Shown: piece by piece, positions 33,525 to 42,783 of the stretch
Position numbering within the stretch: position 1 is the first letter of the stretch
Layout: every line of letters begins with the position of its first letter
Assembly (NCBI GenBank): GCA_002363615.1
Contig: DEWK01000019.1
Span: 62,001 to 126,000, forward strand
Length of the DNA: 64,000 nt
Direction: 5' to 3'
Source of the DNA: Lachnospira sp. UBA3212
GTDB taxonomy: Bacteria; Bacillota; Clostridia; Lachnospirales; Lachnospiraceae
Translations under genes and position numbers: made by a program
Notes under the pieces: model-generated
What the model was told of the DNA's origin: nothing
Database searches by the model: none
Seen by the model: only the letters and a program-made list of their open reading frames with translations

Positions 33525-34904
33525 ATGAGAAAAATTTTAAAAAAATTTGAGATGACAATTGTATTTTTGTTGAAGACGGTGATGTATGCCCTGCTCTTTT
33601 TAACATTCTTTTATCTTTTTTCTTTAAGAGATTGGCAGATCCTTACCATTTCAAGAACCATGGCGATTACCGTGGTGGGCTTTATTTTTGTGGAAGTGGT
33701 AATGACTTCGATTTATGGGGCATATGACATAGGAAAGAGAAAGAGTAAACCGATTATTTTCTCTGTGTCCCTTGCAACCATTATCACAGACTTATTCACC
33801 TATCTTTTACTCCAGATTATGAACACCAATCCCAATAACAATGCCAGTTTCCGTTTGGAAAATATATGGATTTTGATTTTGGTAGTGGTGATTCAGCTCT
33901 TTATCATTGTCTGTATGACTTATATGGGCAATTATGTTTTCTTTGTAATTAATCCCCCGGAGAAATGTGTGGTAATTACAGACTGCCAGGATAATTTAAA
34001 TAAGCTGGCCGCAGGCATAAACCATTACAAGAAACAGTATCAAATCACCAAGGTTTTAGACTATCGAACCGAGGATATTTTAAAGAAGATTCGGCCGGCA
34101 GATACGGTTTTCATGTACAATGTTCCAACGGAAATCCGTACCCAAATCACAGACTACTGCTACAGAAGTTTGATTAATGTTTATTATAATCCGGAAATTT
34201 CTGACGTGGTGGAATTAAATTCCAAACATGTGATGTTAGACGATGTTTCCTTGGTGGGAGAGGACTTTAAGGATCTGACCTTAGAGCAGAAGTTCTTAAA
34301 ACGAACGCTCGATATCCTTCTTTCCCTTTTTTGTATTCTTCTAACCAGTCCAATTTTTGCGATTTGTGCCCTGGCAGTGAAATTAGATGATGGAGGCCAT
34401 GTCTTCTTTACCCAAAAACGTGCAACCCGAGGGGGCGTGGTCTTTAAGATGATCAAGTTTCGAACCATGAAGGAAAACGTGGAGAATTATTCCGCAAAAC
34501 AGGATGATGACCGTATTACCAGGGTGGGACGGGTGCTTCGTAAGTATCGGTTAGACGAGATCCCACAGCTTTTTAATATTTTATTTGGAAAAATGAGCTT
34601 TGTTGGGCCTAGACCCGAGATGCTTTCTAATGTTTACAGTTACACCAAGGAACTTCCGGAATTCCGTTACAGACTTCGTGTGAAGGCAGGACTTACCGGT
34701 TATGCGCAAATCAATGGCAAGTATAATACTTCACCAAAGGACAAATTAATTCTGGACTTGATGTATATTGAAAGCTATTCGGTTTGGAAGGACCTTCAAT
34801 TATTATTCCAGACGGCCATTGTTTTATTAAAGTCAGAGGATTCAACCGAGGGTTTTAAGGAACTTGGAGATTGTGGAATCAAAGGAGATTTTAAGGATGA
34901 GTGA
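33525..34904 (+). CDS. Polyprenyl-phosphate sugar-phosphate transferase (WbaP/bacterial sugar transferase family)
   Basis: 459 residues: four to five N-terminal membrane helices (~15-150), a cytoplasmic linker, one further hydrophobic hairpin (LDILLSLFCILLTSPIF) and the catalytic domain with KFRTM, RKYRLDEIPQLFNIL, SFVGPRPE and the closing GLTGYAQINGKY. The family moves hexose-1-phosphate from a UDP-sugar to undecaprenyl phosphate, starting a glycan on the inner face. Its position after tagGH makes it the likely priming enzyme of this locus. The sugar is unknown. It overlaps the next gene by 8 bases. Confidence 0.92.
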   Translation: MRKILKKFEMTIVFLLKTVMYALLFLTFFYLFSLRDWQILTISRTMAITVVGFIFVEVVMTSIYGAYDIGKRKSKPIIFSVSLATIITDLFTYLLLQIMNTNPNNNASFRLENIWILILVVVIQLFIIVCMTYMGNYVFFVINPPEKCVVITDCQDNLNKLAAGINHYKKQYQITKVLDYRTEDILKKIRPADTVFMYNVPTEIRTQITDYCYRSLINVYYNPEISDVVELNSKHVMLDDVSLVGEDFKDLTLEQKFLKRTLDILLSLFCILLTSPIFAICALAVKLDDGGHVFFTQKRATRGGVVFKMIKFRTMKENVENYSAKQDDDRITRVGRVLRKYRLDEIPQLFNILFGKMSFVGPRPEMLSNVYSYTKELPEFRYRLRVKAGLTGYAQINGKYNTSPKDKLILDLMYIESYSVWKDLQLLFQTAIVLLKSEDSTEGFKELGDCGIKGDFKDE

Positions 34905-35955
34905 TATTAAAGTTTCAATCATTATGCCTGTATATAAGGTGGAAAAATATGTAGCAAAGGCCATTGATAGCATTTTGGCTCAGAGCTTACAGGAGTGGGA
35001 GTTTTACATTGTAGATGATGGAACCCCAGATCGCTCTGGAGAAATCTGTGATGAATATGCGGCAAAAGATCCAAGAATCCACGTGATTCACCAGGAAAAT
35101 GCCGGTGCACCGGCAGCCCGTAACAAGGCCATGGATTTAGCACAGGGAGAATACCTGTATTTTATGGACTCAGATGATTGGGCAGAACCAACGATGTTAG
35201 ATGAGATGTATCATTTGGCAAAAAGAGACAATGCTCAGCTTGTTATCTCAGGATTTTTTATTGATACCTTTTATGATAGTGAAAATTTTGTTCGTGACGA
35301 AAAAAAGGGAAAGCCGGCGGTTTATCAAAGGGGAAAGGACTTTCACAAGGAAGCCTATGATCTGTTTGACAATAACCAGCTTTATTCCCCATGGAACAAG
35401 CTTTACGAAAGAGCCTATATTGAAGACCATAAGCTTCGCTTCCCACAGACTTTCTGGGATGACTTTCCATTTGTTTTAAGCGTGATTCGTGATATTGAAC
35501 GAGTTACCGTAACAGATCGAATGTATTATCATTTTATTCGTGCAAGGGCGGAATCGGAAACCGCTTCCTATCGTCCAAATATGTACGAGAAGCGTGAGGA
35601 AGAGCATGGTTGGATGAAAGAAATCTACGAACATTGGGATGCCTGGGATGACAATTCCAAGGAAATGGTTGCTAGACGTTATATTGAGCGACTCATTGGA
35701 TGTGTAGAAAATCTTACGAATAAAAAATGTACCTTATCTTACGGAAAGAAAAGGGCTTTGGTAAAGGAAATGATTTCAAAGAAGCGTGTTTCCCAGTGCT
35801 TACATGCCATGAAGCCAAGAAGTAAGGTGATGAAGATTATGATTCTTCCTTACAAGTGGAAGAACGTGACCTTCATTTTACTGGAAGGTAAGGTGATTAG
35901 TCACGTAAAGAGCGGAAATACCAAGATGTTTGCAACCTTAAAGGCAAACAGATAG
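34897..35955 (+). CDS. GT2 glycosyltransferase
   Basis: 352 residues: SIIMPVYKVEKYV, VDDGTPDRS, GAPAARNKAMD and DSDD in the GT-A domain (1-~220), then a basic C-terminal region without a membrane helix. ATG 34897 follows AAAGGAGATTTT; the frame is open 33 bases further upstream inside the sugar transferase gene. First of four consecutive GT2 genes that probably extend or branch the repeat unit primed by the WbaP-like enzyme. Confidence 0.88.
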   Translation: MSDIKVSIIMPVYKVEKYVAKAIDSILAQSLQEWEFYIVDDGTPDRSGEICDEYAAKDPRIHVIHQENAGAPAARNKAMDLAQGEYLYFMDSDDWAEPTMLDEMYHLAKRDNAQLVISGFFIDTFYDSENFVRDEKKGKPAVYQRGKDFHKEAYDLFDNNQLYSPWNKLYERAYIEDHKLRFPQTFWDDFPFVLSVIRDIERVTVTDRMYYHFIRARAESETASYRPNMYEKREEEHGWMKEIYEHWDAWDDNSKEMVARRYIERLIGCVENLTNKKCTLSYGKKRALVKEMISKKRVSQCLHAMKPRSKVMKIMILPYKWKNVTFILLEGKVISHVKSGNTKMFATLKANR

Positions 35956-35962
35956 GAGACAC

Positions 35963-37075
35963 ATGGCAGCATATTTTTCAATCGTAACCCCGGTTTACAA
36001 TGGAAGAGAGTACCTGGATCAGGCCTATGAATCCTTAAAAAAACAGTCCTTTCAAGACTGGGAGTGGATTCTTGTAAATGATGCCTCAAAAGATGATAGT
36101 GAGTCTTGGATGCTTGAAAAGAAGGAAGAAGATCCCAGAATTAAAGTGATTTCATTTGAAGAGAATAGGGGAGCCGGCAAGGCCAGAGAAGAAGGCGTTA
36201 AGTTGGCACAAGGCTCTTATCTTTGCTTTTTAGATGTGGATGATAAGATTGATTTAGATCTTTTAGAAAATCTTTATGAGGTTCTTTTAAACCATTCAGC
36301 ACAGGTGACGGTGTTTGGCGTTACGGAGGAGTATCTTCGGGACGGTAAGTTAACAAAGACCAAGGTGATTCTTCCGGAGTTTCAGGGGAAGAATGTAGGA
36401 GATTATAGTGTAGGAGAAGATGGAGCCACTTCTTTTGAGGCCAAGTTTATCCAAAAGCAGGAGGAAGTTCGTAAGGAACTAATTCTTTTAGAAAAAAGAA
36501 CCCTATATGGCTACTTGTGGAACAAGTGTTACCATCGCGCTTATCTACAGTCGGTGGGAGCGGTCTTTCCGGATCATGTTCTTTTAGAAGATGCTGCCTA
36601 TAATCTTTTGGTCTTTGAGGAAGTTGCGTCCATGAATCTATTGGGCTATGCTCCCTATCATTACCAGAAAAAACAGGGAAAGAACCTGACAGCAGGCTTT
36701 TATCCGGATTATTTTTTCGTTCATAAAAATCATGTAAAAGATTTGCTGCGTCAGCAGGAACGCTTTGGCCTGGCAAATGATGCTACTAAAACGAGCCTTG
36801 CGGATATTTTGGTTCGCTACATTTGTTCTGCCTTAGAGCGAAACTGCCATAAGGAAGCTAAGATGTCTCACAAGGATCGAAAGGCCTGGGTAGAGGCTCT
36901 ATATAAGGATCCTGTTTTTTTAGAACTTTTCCCTTATGCCACAAAAAATCAAAACTTATCCATTCTTGTGGATGGACTGGATGGTCATAGGACTTGGCTT
37001 TGTCTCTTTGTGGGAAGAGTCGCTTATGTTGTAAAGACTCATTTTGCCGGACTATTTGAAAAACTTAGAAGTTAA
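35963..37075 (+). CDS. GT2 glycosyltransferase
   Basis: 370 residues: SIVTPVYNGREYL, VNDASKDDS, GAGKAREEG and DVDD mark the GT-A fold. The DVDD form and the long insert (~120-180) distinguish it from its neighbours. Seven bases separate it from the previous stop. The transferred sugar cannot be predicted. Confidence 0.87.
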   Translation: MAAYFSIVTPVYNGREYLDQAYESLKKQSFQDWEWILVNDASKDDSESWMLEKKEEDPRIKVISFEENRGAGKAREEGVKLAQGSYLCFLDVDDKIDLDLLENLYEVLLNHSAQVTVFGVTEEYLRDGKLTKTKVILPEFQGKNVGDYSVGEDGATSFEAKFIQKQEEVRKELILLEKRTLYGYLWNKCYHRAYLQSVGAVFPDHVLLEDAAYNLLVFEEVASMNLLGYAPYHYQKKQGKNLTAGFYPDYFFVHKNHVKDLLRQQERFGLANDATKTSLADILVRYICSALERNCHKEAKMSHKDRKAWVEALYKDPVFLELFPYATKNQNLSILVDGLDGHRTWLCLFVGRVAYVVKTHFAGLFEKLRS

Positions 37076-37087
37076 GAAGGAGTGCTT

Positions 37088-38119
37088 ATGGAAAAGGTAC
37101 TTACGATTGCCATGGCATGTTATAATGTAGAAGCCTATTTAGAAAAGGGACTGAAATCCCTTGCCGATCCAAGATTGGAAGAAGGTCTTGAGGTATTAAT
37201 TATCAGTGATGGCTCTACGGACCGAACAGAGGAACTTGCAGAAAGATATACCGAGAAATATCCTAAGATTTTTCGTCTTATAAAAAAGCCCAATGGTGGA
37301 CATGGATCGGTGATTAATGTTGCCATTCGTGAGGCAAGTGGAATTTATTTTCGTATGTTAGATGGAGATGATTGGGTTATGACGGAGCCACTGGTGGCTT
37401 TAATTTCCTATCTTAAGCGTCCTCACGGAGATATTGTCTGTGATTATAAGGCAGAAGTCCATATGATTAGTGGAAAGAAGACCATCATTCCCCTTCCTGC
37501 TTTTGATAGGCAGAAGGTGCCTACGATGAGTCCGGGGGTTTATCCTTTTGAGGAAATCTGCGCCTTACCAGAGGTTTCTTCTTACTTTATGATTCATAAT
37601 TTTCAGGTTCGTACCCAGCTTTTAAAGGACCATCAGGTTCAGGTTTGTGAGCATGTGTTCTATGAAGATAGTGAATATGTGTTAAAGGCGACGGCTTATG
37701 CCAAGACGGTTAGTTTTGTAGACCTTGAAATATATCAGTACCTGGTCGGAAATGTAAATCAGTCAGTTAGCACTGCAAATTTTGTAAAACGCTATAGCCA
37801 TTTTGATCAGGTAACCAAACAAATGTTGGCCTTCCAAAAACAGTTTATGGAATATGAGTCCAATGACATGGTAAAGTATTATGTTTTAATGAGAGCAAGA
37901 AATGTTGTCCTGACCCAGTTATATATTGCCTTGATTTATGATGAAGATCGAAAGCGTGGGAAGGAAAGGGCCAAAGTATTTTTTCAGTTCTTAAAGAATG
38001 AATATCCTGATATGGCAAAGCTTGTGGCAGGAAGGTATCGTTTGGATTGTGTATTACATGGTCTTGGCTTTAATTATGAGAAGTTTCAAAAGCTGCGTCA
38101 TTTGGCTGGTAAGAAATAG
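37088..38119 (+). CDS. GT2 glycosyltransferase
   Basis: 343 residues: TIAMACYNVEAYL, ISDGSTDRT, NGGHGSVINVAI and DGDDW. The NGGHGSxxN variant of the acceptor-loop motif marks a distinct GT2 subgroup common in Firmicute capsule and teichoic loci. ATG 37088 is used, with AAGAAGGAG upstream, rather than GTG 37082 inside the RBS. Co-directional, 12 bases after the previous gene. Confidence 0.86.
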   Translation: MEKVLTIAMACYNVEAYLEKGLKSLADPRLEEGLEVLIISDGSTDRTEELAERYTEKYPKIFRLIKKPNGGHGSVINVAIREASGIYFRMLDGDDWVMTEPLVALISYLKRPHGDIVCDYKAEVHMISGKKTIIPLPAFDRQKVPTMSPGVYPFEEICALPEVSSYFMIHNFQVRTQLLKDHQVQVCEHVFYEDSEYVLKATAYAKTVSFVDLEIYQYLVGNVNQSVSTANFVKRYSHFDQVTKQMLAFQKQFMEYESNDMVKYYVLMRARNVVLTQLYIALIYDEDRKRGKERAKVFFQFLKNEYPDMAKLVAGRYRLDCVLHGLGFNYEKFQKLRHLAGKK

Positions 38120-38136
38120 AAGGGAAGAAGTATTCC

Positions 38137-39192
38137 ATGTTGGTGTCAATCATTATCCCGATTTATAATTGTGGGATATATTTAAAGGAATGTTTAGAAT
38201 CAGTGGCCGGTCAATCTCATCAGGAGTTTGAGGCCTTAATGATTAATAATGGTTCAACCGATGACTCTAAGGAAATATGTATGGAGTTTGCCAAGAAGGA
38301 TCCACGTTTTTTTTACCTGGAACTGGAGAAAAATTCCGGGGGAGCCGGAGAGCCAAGGAATTTGGGCTTAAAAGAGGCTAAGGGAGAATTTATATGTTTC
38401 TTAGACGGGGATGATCGATTTTGTAAGGATAGCTTAAAAATTCTGCTTTCCAAGATTTTAGAAAGTCAGGCGGACGTGGTGATTGCAAGCTATCATAATT
38501 TCAGTCGCCAGAGTCTTTTAGGGACAGATACGATTTTAGTAGAACGGACCCTATTGGGGGAAAAAGAGGTTCGAGATTATTTTGTACGAACGTATCCCAA
38601 TGGGGAAGCCGGTTATCTTTGGAATAAAATCTATCGTGGCTCTATTATTCGAGAAAATGAGATTTCCTTTCCAAGTCTAAAGCGTTTAGAGGATGGATTT
38701 TTTAATGTGGATTTCTTTTCTTATGCGAAGAAGGTGCTTACGATTCCGGAGGTAACCTACGAGTATCGTTTGAATGATCAGGTTGCCCTATTGAGAAAGT
38801 CTCCCCCAAACTACTATGAGATGATTTACACCTTGTTAGACCACTATTATGAAACCATAAAAAACTGGAACTACGAGGCTTCTTTCGTGGAAGGTGAAGT
38901 ATGCAAGTTTGCCTTAAATGAACTGGAAGTTTGTTTCGAAAATATATGTTATGGTCCCTTAAAGGATGCACCTAAAAAGGAGGTTTTAGAGACTTTAACC
39001 AAAATTCGAAATCACAAGGATACAGAGTTCCTTTTGAAGAAAAAACAGTATGTTGGAAAATATGTGGCAAGGGTCATGACCCTTTTTGAAAAGGGGCATT
39101 ATAGGAGAATGCTTGCCTTAGTAAAATTGAAGATATTTGCTAAATCCCATCTAAAACGTTTATTCTTATTTGTAAAAAGATGGAACGATTAA
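38137..39192 (+). CDS. GT2 glycosyltransferase
   Basis: 351 residues: SIIIPIYNCGIYL, INNGSTDDS, GGAGEPRNLGL and DGDD. The GxGEPRN variant is found in a subset of exopolysaccharide GT2 enzymes. Last gene of the 24.8-39.2 kb run; its stop is at the base of a perfect terminator hairpin. Confidence 0.87.
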   Translation: MLVSIIIPIYNCGIYLKECLESVAGQSHQEFEALMINNGSTDDSKEICMEFAKKDPRFFYLELEKNSGGAGEPRNLGLKEAKGEFICFLDGDDRFCKDSLKILLSKILESQADVVIASYHNFSRQSLLGTDTILVERTLLGEKEVRDYFVRTYPNGEAGYLWNKIYRGSIIRENEISFPSLKRLEDGFFNVDFFSYAKKVLTIPEVTYEYRLNDQVALLRKSPPNYYEMIYTLLDHYYETIKNWNYEASFVEGEVCKFALNELEVCFENICYGPLKDAPKKEVLETLTKIRNHKDTEFLLKKKQYVGKYVARVMTLFEKGHYRRMLALVKLKIFAKSHLKRLFLFVKRWND

Positions 39193-39220
39193 AAGACAGC
39201 CCCATGGGGCTGTCTTTGTT
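39191..39220. terminator. Bidirectional terminator ending the glycan locus and bioB
   Basis: Perfect 12-bp stem AAAGACAGCCCC / GGGGCTGTCTTT with an AT turn, A-rich before and TTTGTT after. It starts in the stop codon of the last GT2 gene and ends just before the bioB stop. Confidence 0.92.
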
Positions 39221-40193
39221 ATAGTTGCCAAACTGGTCGACAATCTCTTTTTAATTGCGTAAACATTTCCTGGTCGTTTGCGATGGTAGAACCAGAGGTG
39301 GTAAGCATGTTGCCGGTAATAGAGGCAGAGGCACCGGAAAGGAAGGCTTCCCTGCCATTGTCTTTCATAAGAGCCCGGCCGCCGGCAAGACGGATATGGG
39401 CTTTGGGGTTAATATAACGGAAGAGAGCAATGGTGCGAAGGATTTCGTCTTCTGTTAGTCTCCTTTGATTTTCCAGAGGGGTGCCCTTAATTGGCATCAG
39501 AGAATTAATTGGGATGGAAGTAATATGTAATTCTTGAAGGGTAAGGGCCATTTGCACGCGGTCCTTGAAACTTTCTCCTAAACCAATGATGCCACCGGAA
39601 CATACAGAAAGTCCAGTGGCCTGGGCACGTTTGATGTTTTCGATTTTTTCATCAAAGGTATGGGTACTACAAATCTTAGGGAAGAATTCCCTTGAACTTT
39701 CAATGTTGTTATGGATGGAGGTAACCCCCGCTTCCTTTAGGGCTTCAAATTGTTGACTACTTAAGAATCCAAGGGAGGCGCATAGTTTAATCTTAGATTC
39801 CTTTTTGATTAACCGGAAGGTCTCAAGAATCTGCTTAAAATCCCGATCAGAAGGGTGGTGACCGGAATTTACAATGGCAAAACGACCAACCCCTTGGGCT
39901 TCGTTGGCTTTGGCATTTTCAAGGATTGTTTGGGGGTCAAGAAGGCCGTGGACCTCACAGTTTGTGTGGTGGTAGGCAGATTGGGCACAGAATTTACAAT
40001 TCTCTGTGCAATGGCCAGAGCGACCACTAATAATGGTGCACAGGTCTATATGATCTCCAAGGAGTGCCTTTCGAATTCGGTCGGCTCCTTCCTTAAGGTC
40101 TTCTAAATCAGCTTCCATAAGGGGGAGGAGGTCATCGCTTCTATTTAATCGGCGGCCGCCGATGATTTCATCTGCTAGTTGTAATACGTTCAT
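39219..40193 (-). CDS. bioB: Biotin synthase, radical SAM
   Basis: Inserts sulfur into dethiobiotin. The 324-residue protein has the radical SAM motif CTENCKFC (Cys62, 66, 69) followed by AQSAYH, the second-cluster region and the terminal HIRLAGGR. No bioA, bioD or bioF lies nearby, so it may serve dethiobiotin salvage or a pathway encoded elsewhere. Single-gene unit with its own consensus promoter and the terminator at 39191-39220. Confidence 0.95.
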   Translation of the reverse strand: MNVLQLADEIIGGRRLNRSDDLLPLMEADLEDLKEGADRIRKALLGDHIDLCTIISGRSGHCTENCKFCAQSAYHHTNCEVHGLLDPQTILENAKANEAQGVGRFAIVNSGHHPSDRDFKQILETFRLIKKESKIKLCASLGFLSSQQFEALKEAGVTSIHNNIESSREFFPKICSTHTFDEKIENIKRAQATGLSVCSGGIIGLGESFKDRVQMALTLQELHITSIPINSLMPIKGTPLENQRRLTEDEILRTIALFRYINPKAHIRLAGGRALMKDNGREAFLSGASASITGNMLTTSGSTIANDQEMFTQLKRDCRPVWQL

Positions 40194-40226
40194 CTTTGAA
40201 TCCCTTTCTAAATATAAATCTTTTAT

Positions 40227-40255
40227 GATTATAAGTAGTGTCCTTTAAAATGTCA
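40227..40255 (-). promoter_or_regulatory. Promoter of bioB
   Basis: On the minus strand TTGACA (40255-40250), 17 bases, TATAAT (40232-40227): a perfect sigma-A promoter, ~34 bases before the bioB start. No BirA palindrome was recognised by eye. Confidence 0.9.
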
Positions 40256-40307
40256 ACATTATCTAGAATATGGTTAACAAAGAAAAATGGACGAGATAGG
40301 AAATGTA

Positions 40308-40336
40308 TTGTGAAAACAAGGATAGATTGGTATAAT
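40308..40336 (+). promoter_or_regulatory. Promoter of the ABC exporter operon, with a leader hairpin
   Basis: TTGTGA (40308-40313), 17 bases, TATAAT (40331-40336). The leader then holds a 9-bp A/T-rich hairpin (40349-40374, ATTTTGGCA / TGTCAAAAT) followed by ATTTTA, possibly a weak attenuator. Confidence 0.7.
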
Positions 40337-40402
40337 AATCAAGACGAAATTTTGGCAGTGAAAAATGTCAAAATATTTTAAGAAGATAGGATGGGATTGA
40401 GA

Positions 40403-41116
40403 ATGAAACTAATTGTTGATAACATTTGTAAGAAATTTGAAGGAAAGGTTGTATTAGACCATGCATCGTTTGAATTTGAGAGTGGAAAAATCTATGGACT
40501 ACTGGGAAGAAATGGTGCTGGTAAGACAACCTTTTTTAACTGTTTAAATGAGGATATAAAGAAGGATGAAGGAACTTGTCTGCTGATGGATGAGTCAGGA
40601 AATCAGAGGGAACTTGGATTAGAAGATTTAGGGTATGTTTTATCTACACCGATGGTACCTGATTTTATGACGGGTAGAGAGCTGGTGTCCTTTTTCCTTG
40701 ATATCAACAAAAAGAAAATTCAGGATGTAAAGCCTGTGGATTGGTATTTGGACCTGGTTGCCCTTCAGGAAGATAGCAGGGACCTTTTGATTAAGGACTA
40801 TTCTCATGGAATGAAGAATAAGATGATGATGCTTTTAACCATCATTGCCAATCCTTCCGTTTGGATGTTAGATGAGCCATTGACCTCTTTTGACGTGGTA
40901 GTGGCAGATGAGATGAAAAAGTTACTTCGGTCCTTAAAGGGAGATCGAATTATTATTTTTTCAACTCATGTGATGGAACTTGCCACCAGCCTTTGTGATG
41001 AAATTGTTTTATTACAACATGGCAAATTATCTAAGGTAGAAAAAGGAAGCGAGACGATGGAAGAGTTTGAGGAAAAAATCATTGAACTCCTAAAAGAAGG
41101 AGGGACAGAAGAATGA
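40403..41116 (+). CDS. ABC transporter ATP-binding protein
   Basis: 237 residues: Walker A GRNGAGKTT, a degenerate signature YSHGMKNKM in place of LSGGQ, Walker B VWMLDEPL and the H-loop STHV. The signature and size place it with ABC-2 type exporters. ATG 40403 (12 bases inside the longest frame, GGGA upstream) fits the domain start MKLIVDNICKKF; ATG 40391 would have no spacer after its RBS. The stop overlaps the permease start (ATGA). Substrate unknown. Confidence 0.85.
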   Translation: MKLIVDNICKKFEGKVVLDHASFEFESGKIYGLLGRNGAGKTTFFNCLNEDIKKDEGTCLLMDESGNQRELGLEDLGYVLSTPMVPDFMTGRELVSFFLDINKKKIQDVKPVDWYLDLVALQEDSRDLLIKDYSHGMKNKMMMLLTIIANPSVWMLDEPLTSFDVVVADEMKKLLRSLKGDRIIIFSTHVMELATSLCDEIVLLQHGKLSKVEKGSETMEEFEEKIIELLKEGGTEE

Positions 41117-42717
41117 ATATGCTTCAGGCAATCTACCTTGTGGTTTGCATGAGAACCACCATTATCATTAATTCCTTTCTATTTTGGTTGAAAAAAATTC
41201 CTTTGATTAAAAAATTGTTTGTAGGAAAGGTTTATGGAGATCAGTCTTTAAAAATTGGTTTTTCCATTGCAGCTTACTGTTTCAAAATCTTCCAGAAGTT
41301 TGTCCTTACGGCAGTGTACTATCTTGTTATCATGTGCCTTGCGCTTGGAATCTTTGATTTGGATGGTGTAAATCAAGGGTATTTCTATGTTTTGATGTAT
41401 TTACTTCTTTTGCCGGTGGCGGGAGCAGTCTTGAATAACGAGAACTACGGGATAGGAAATGATACAGAGATAGCCATCCGCCTTTTTCGTTTTCCTGCAA
41501 ATCTCTACATTAAATGTCAGTACCTGATGCAAATGGTTACCTATTATGTAATCAATGTCCTTGTGCTTATGGTGGCAACCCTTTTTGTAAAATCCATGCC
41601 ATTGTTTTTTGCATTTTTGCTTCCGGCTTATAGCCTTGCTTGGAAGTGTATTGTGTCAATAACAACAACAGCCATTCATAAAAGGCAGAAGAAAGAAACC
41701 CCCGTTGGTATTTGGATTTTAAATACGATTTTATTTTTAGTAGGCTGTTTCGGTTTTGCCCTACCAGTGTTTGCAAAGGATTCTCTCACTCCGGCACTTT
41801 GCTATAAGATTTTTGCTTTCTTTTTAATTCCCGGATTGCTTTGTGGAATCCTTTATTTTAAGGAAAATGATTACCTTGCGGTAATAAAGAAGGTGGCTTG
41901 GGCAAGTGAAGGAGTCAATAAAGCGAACAATGCAGAAGTGCTTGCAGCTGGAAAGGCCTTGGAAAAGGAAGATGCCAAAGACCGGACCAAATATGATAAG
42001 AGACTAAATGAAAAGAAGGGATTTGAGTATTTTCATGCCCTATTTTTAATGAGACATAAAAAATTGGTTTATCGTCCCATCTTTTTTATCACCCTCTTTG
42101 ATGCGGGAATTGTAATCCTAGCCATCCTATGTGCGATTTTTATACCAGGTATCCAGAGGGATTTTTACCAAACCATTACCAACCATCTATCGGCTTGGCT
42201 TATAGTACTTTATTTCACTACCGTGGGGAAAAATTTAATATCTGTGATGTATATAAACTGTGATTCTTCCATGTTGAGTTACCGTTTTTATCGAAGTCCC
42301 AAGGCGGTGCTTTCCATGTTTTTGGTTCGTCTAAAGTCACTGATTCGTCTAAACGCGATTCCGGCCTTAATTGTCGCCCTGGGAACAGGAATTATCTATT
42401 GGATTGTTTGTCCAAAATTTCTGATTTTGGACTTTGCTTTGGTGGTTATATCGATTATGAGCATGTCACTCTTCTTTTCCATTCACACCTTGATTTTGTA
42501 TTATCTTTGTCAGCCTTTCACCAAGGAAATGGTAATAAGGAGTCCGTCCTATACTGTTATTAATACATTGACTTATTATGTGGCCTATTGTTTGTCTCAG
42601 GAAAGCATTAAACTCGCTGTGTTTGCACCGGCACTCATTGGATTTTGTGTGCTTTACATGGGACTGGCAGCAATTTTAGTTTTTAAGAAGGCACCCAAGA
42701 CCTTCCGCCTAAGATAA
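41113..42717 (+). CDS. ABC transporter permease, polytopic
   Basis: 534 residues with about eleven to twelve hydrophobic helices and a charged cytoplasmic loop (~265-305, rich in Lys/Glu/Asp). It has no recognisable MacB/FtsX or ABC2 motif; the pairing with the ATPase by a four-base overlap identifies it as the membrane partner. The doubled helix count would fit two ABC-2 halves in one chain. Substrate unknown; perhaps lipid or glycan export given the flanking Wzy-Wzx gene. Confidence 0.72.
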   Translation: MNMLQAIYLVVCMRTTIIINSFLFWLKKIPLIKKLFVGKVYGDQSLKIGFSIAAYCFKIFQKFVLTAVYYLVIMCLALGIFDLDGVNQGYFYVLMYLLLLPVAGAVLNNENYGIGNDTEIAIRLFRFPANLYIKCQYLMQMVTYYVINVLVLMVATLFVKSMPLFFAFLLPAYSLAWKCIVSITTTAIHKRQKKETPVGIWILNTILFLVGCFGFALPVFAKDSLTPALCYKIFAFFLIPGLLCGILYFKENDYLAVIKKVAWASEGVNKANNAEVLAAGKALEKEDAKDRTKYDKRLNEKKGFEYFHALFLMRHKKLVYRPIFFITLFDAGIVILAILCAIFIPGIQRDFYQTITNHLSAWLIVLYFTTVGKNLISVMYINCDSSMLSYRFYRSPKAVLSMFLVRLKSLIRLNAIPALIVALGTGIIYWIVCPKFLILDFALVVISIMSMSLFFSIHTLILYYLCQPFTKEMVIRSPSYTVINTLTYYVAYCLSQESIKLAVFAPALIGFCVLYMGLAAILVFKKAPKTFRLR

Positions 42718-42719
42718 TT

Positions 42720-42748
42720 TTGACGGATGAAGGGATGTGTGCTATTCT
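42720..42748 (+). promoter_or_regulatory. Probable promoter of the Wzy-Wzx fusion gene
   Basis: TTGACG (42720-42725), 17 bases, TATTCT (42743-42748), 35 bases before the start codon and starting 2 bases after the upstream stop. Confidence 0.6.
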
Positions 42749-42783
42749 TGCCTAGGTAGACTAAAAATATAGGTGAGGTTAAG

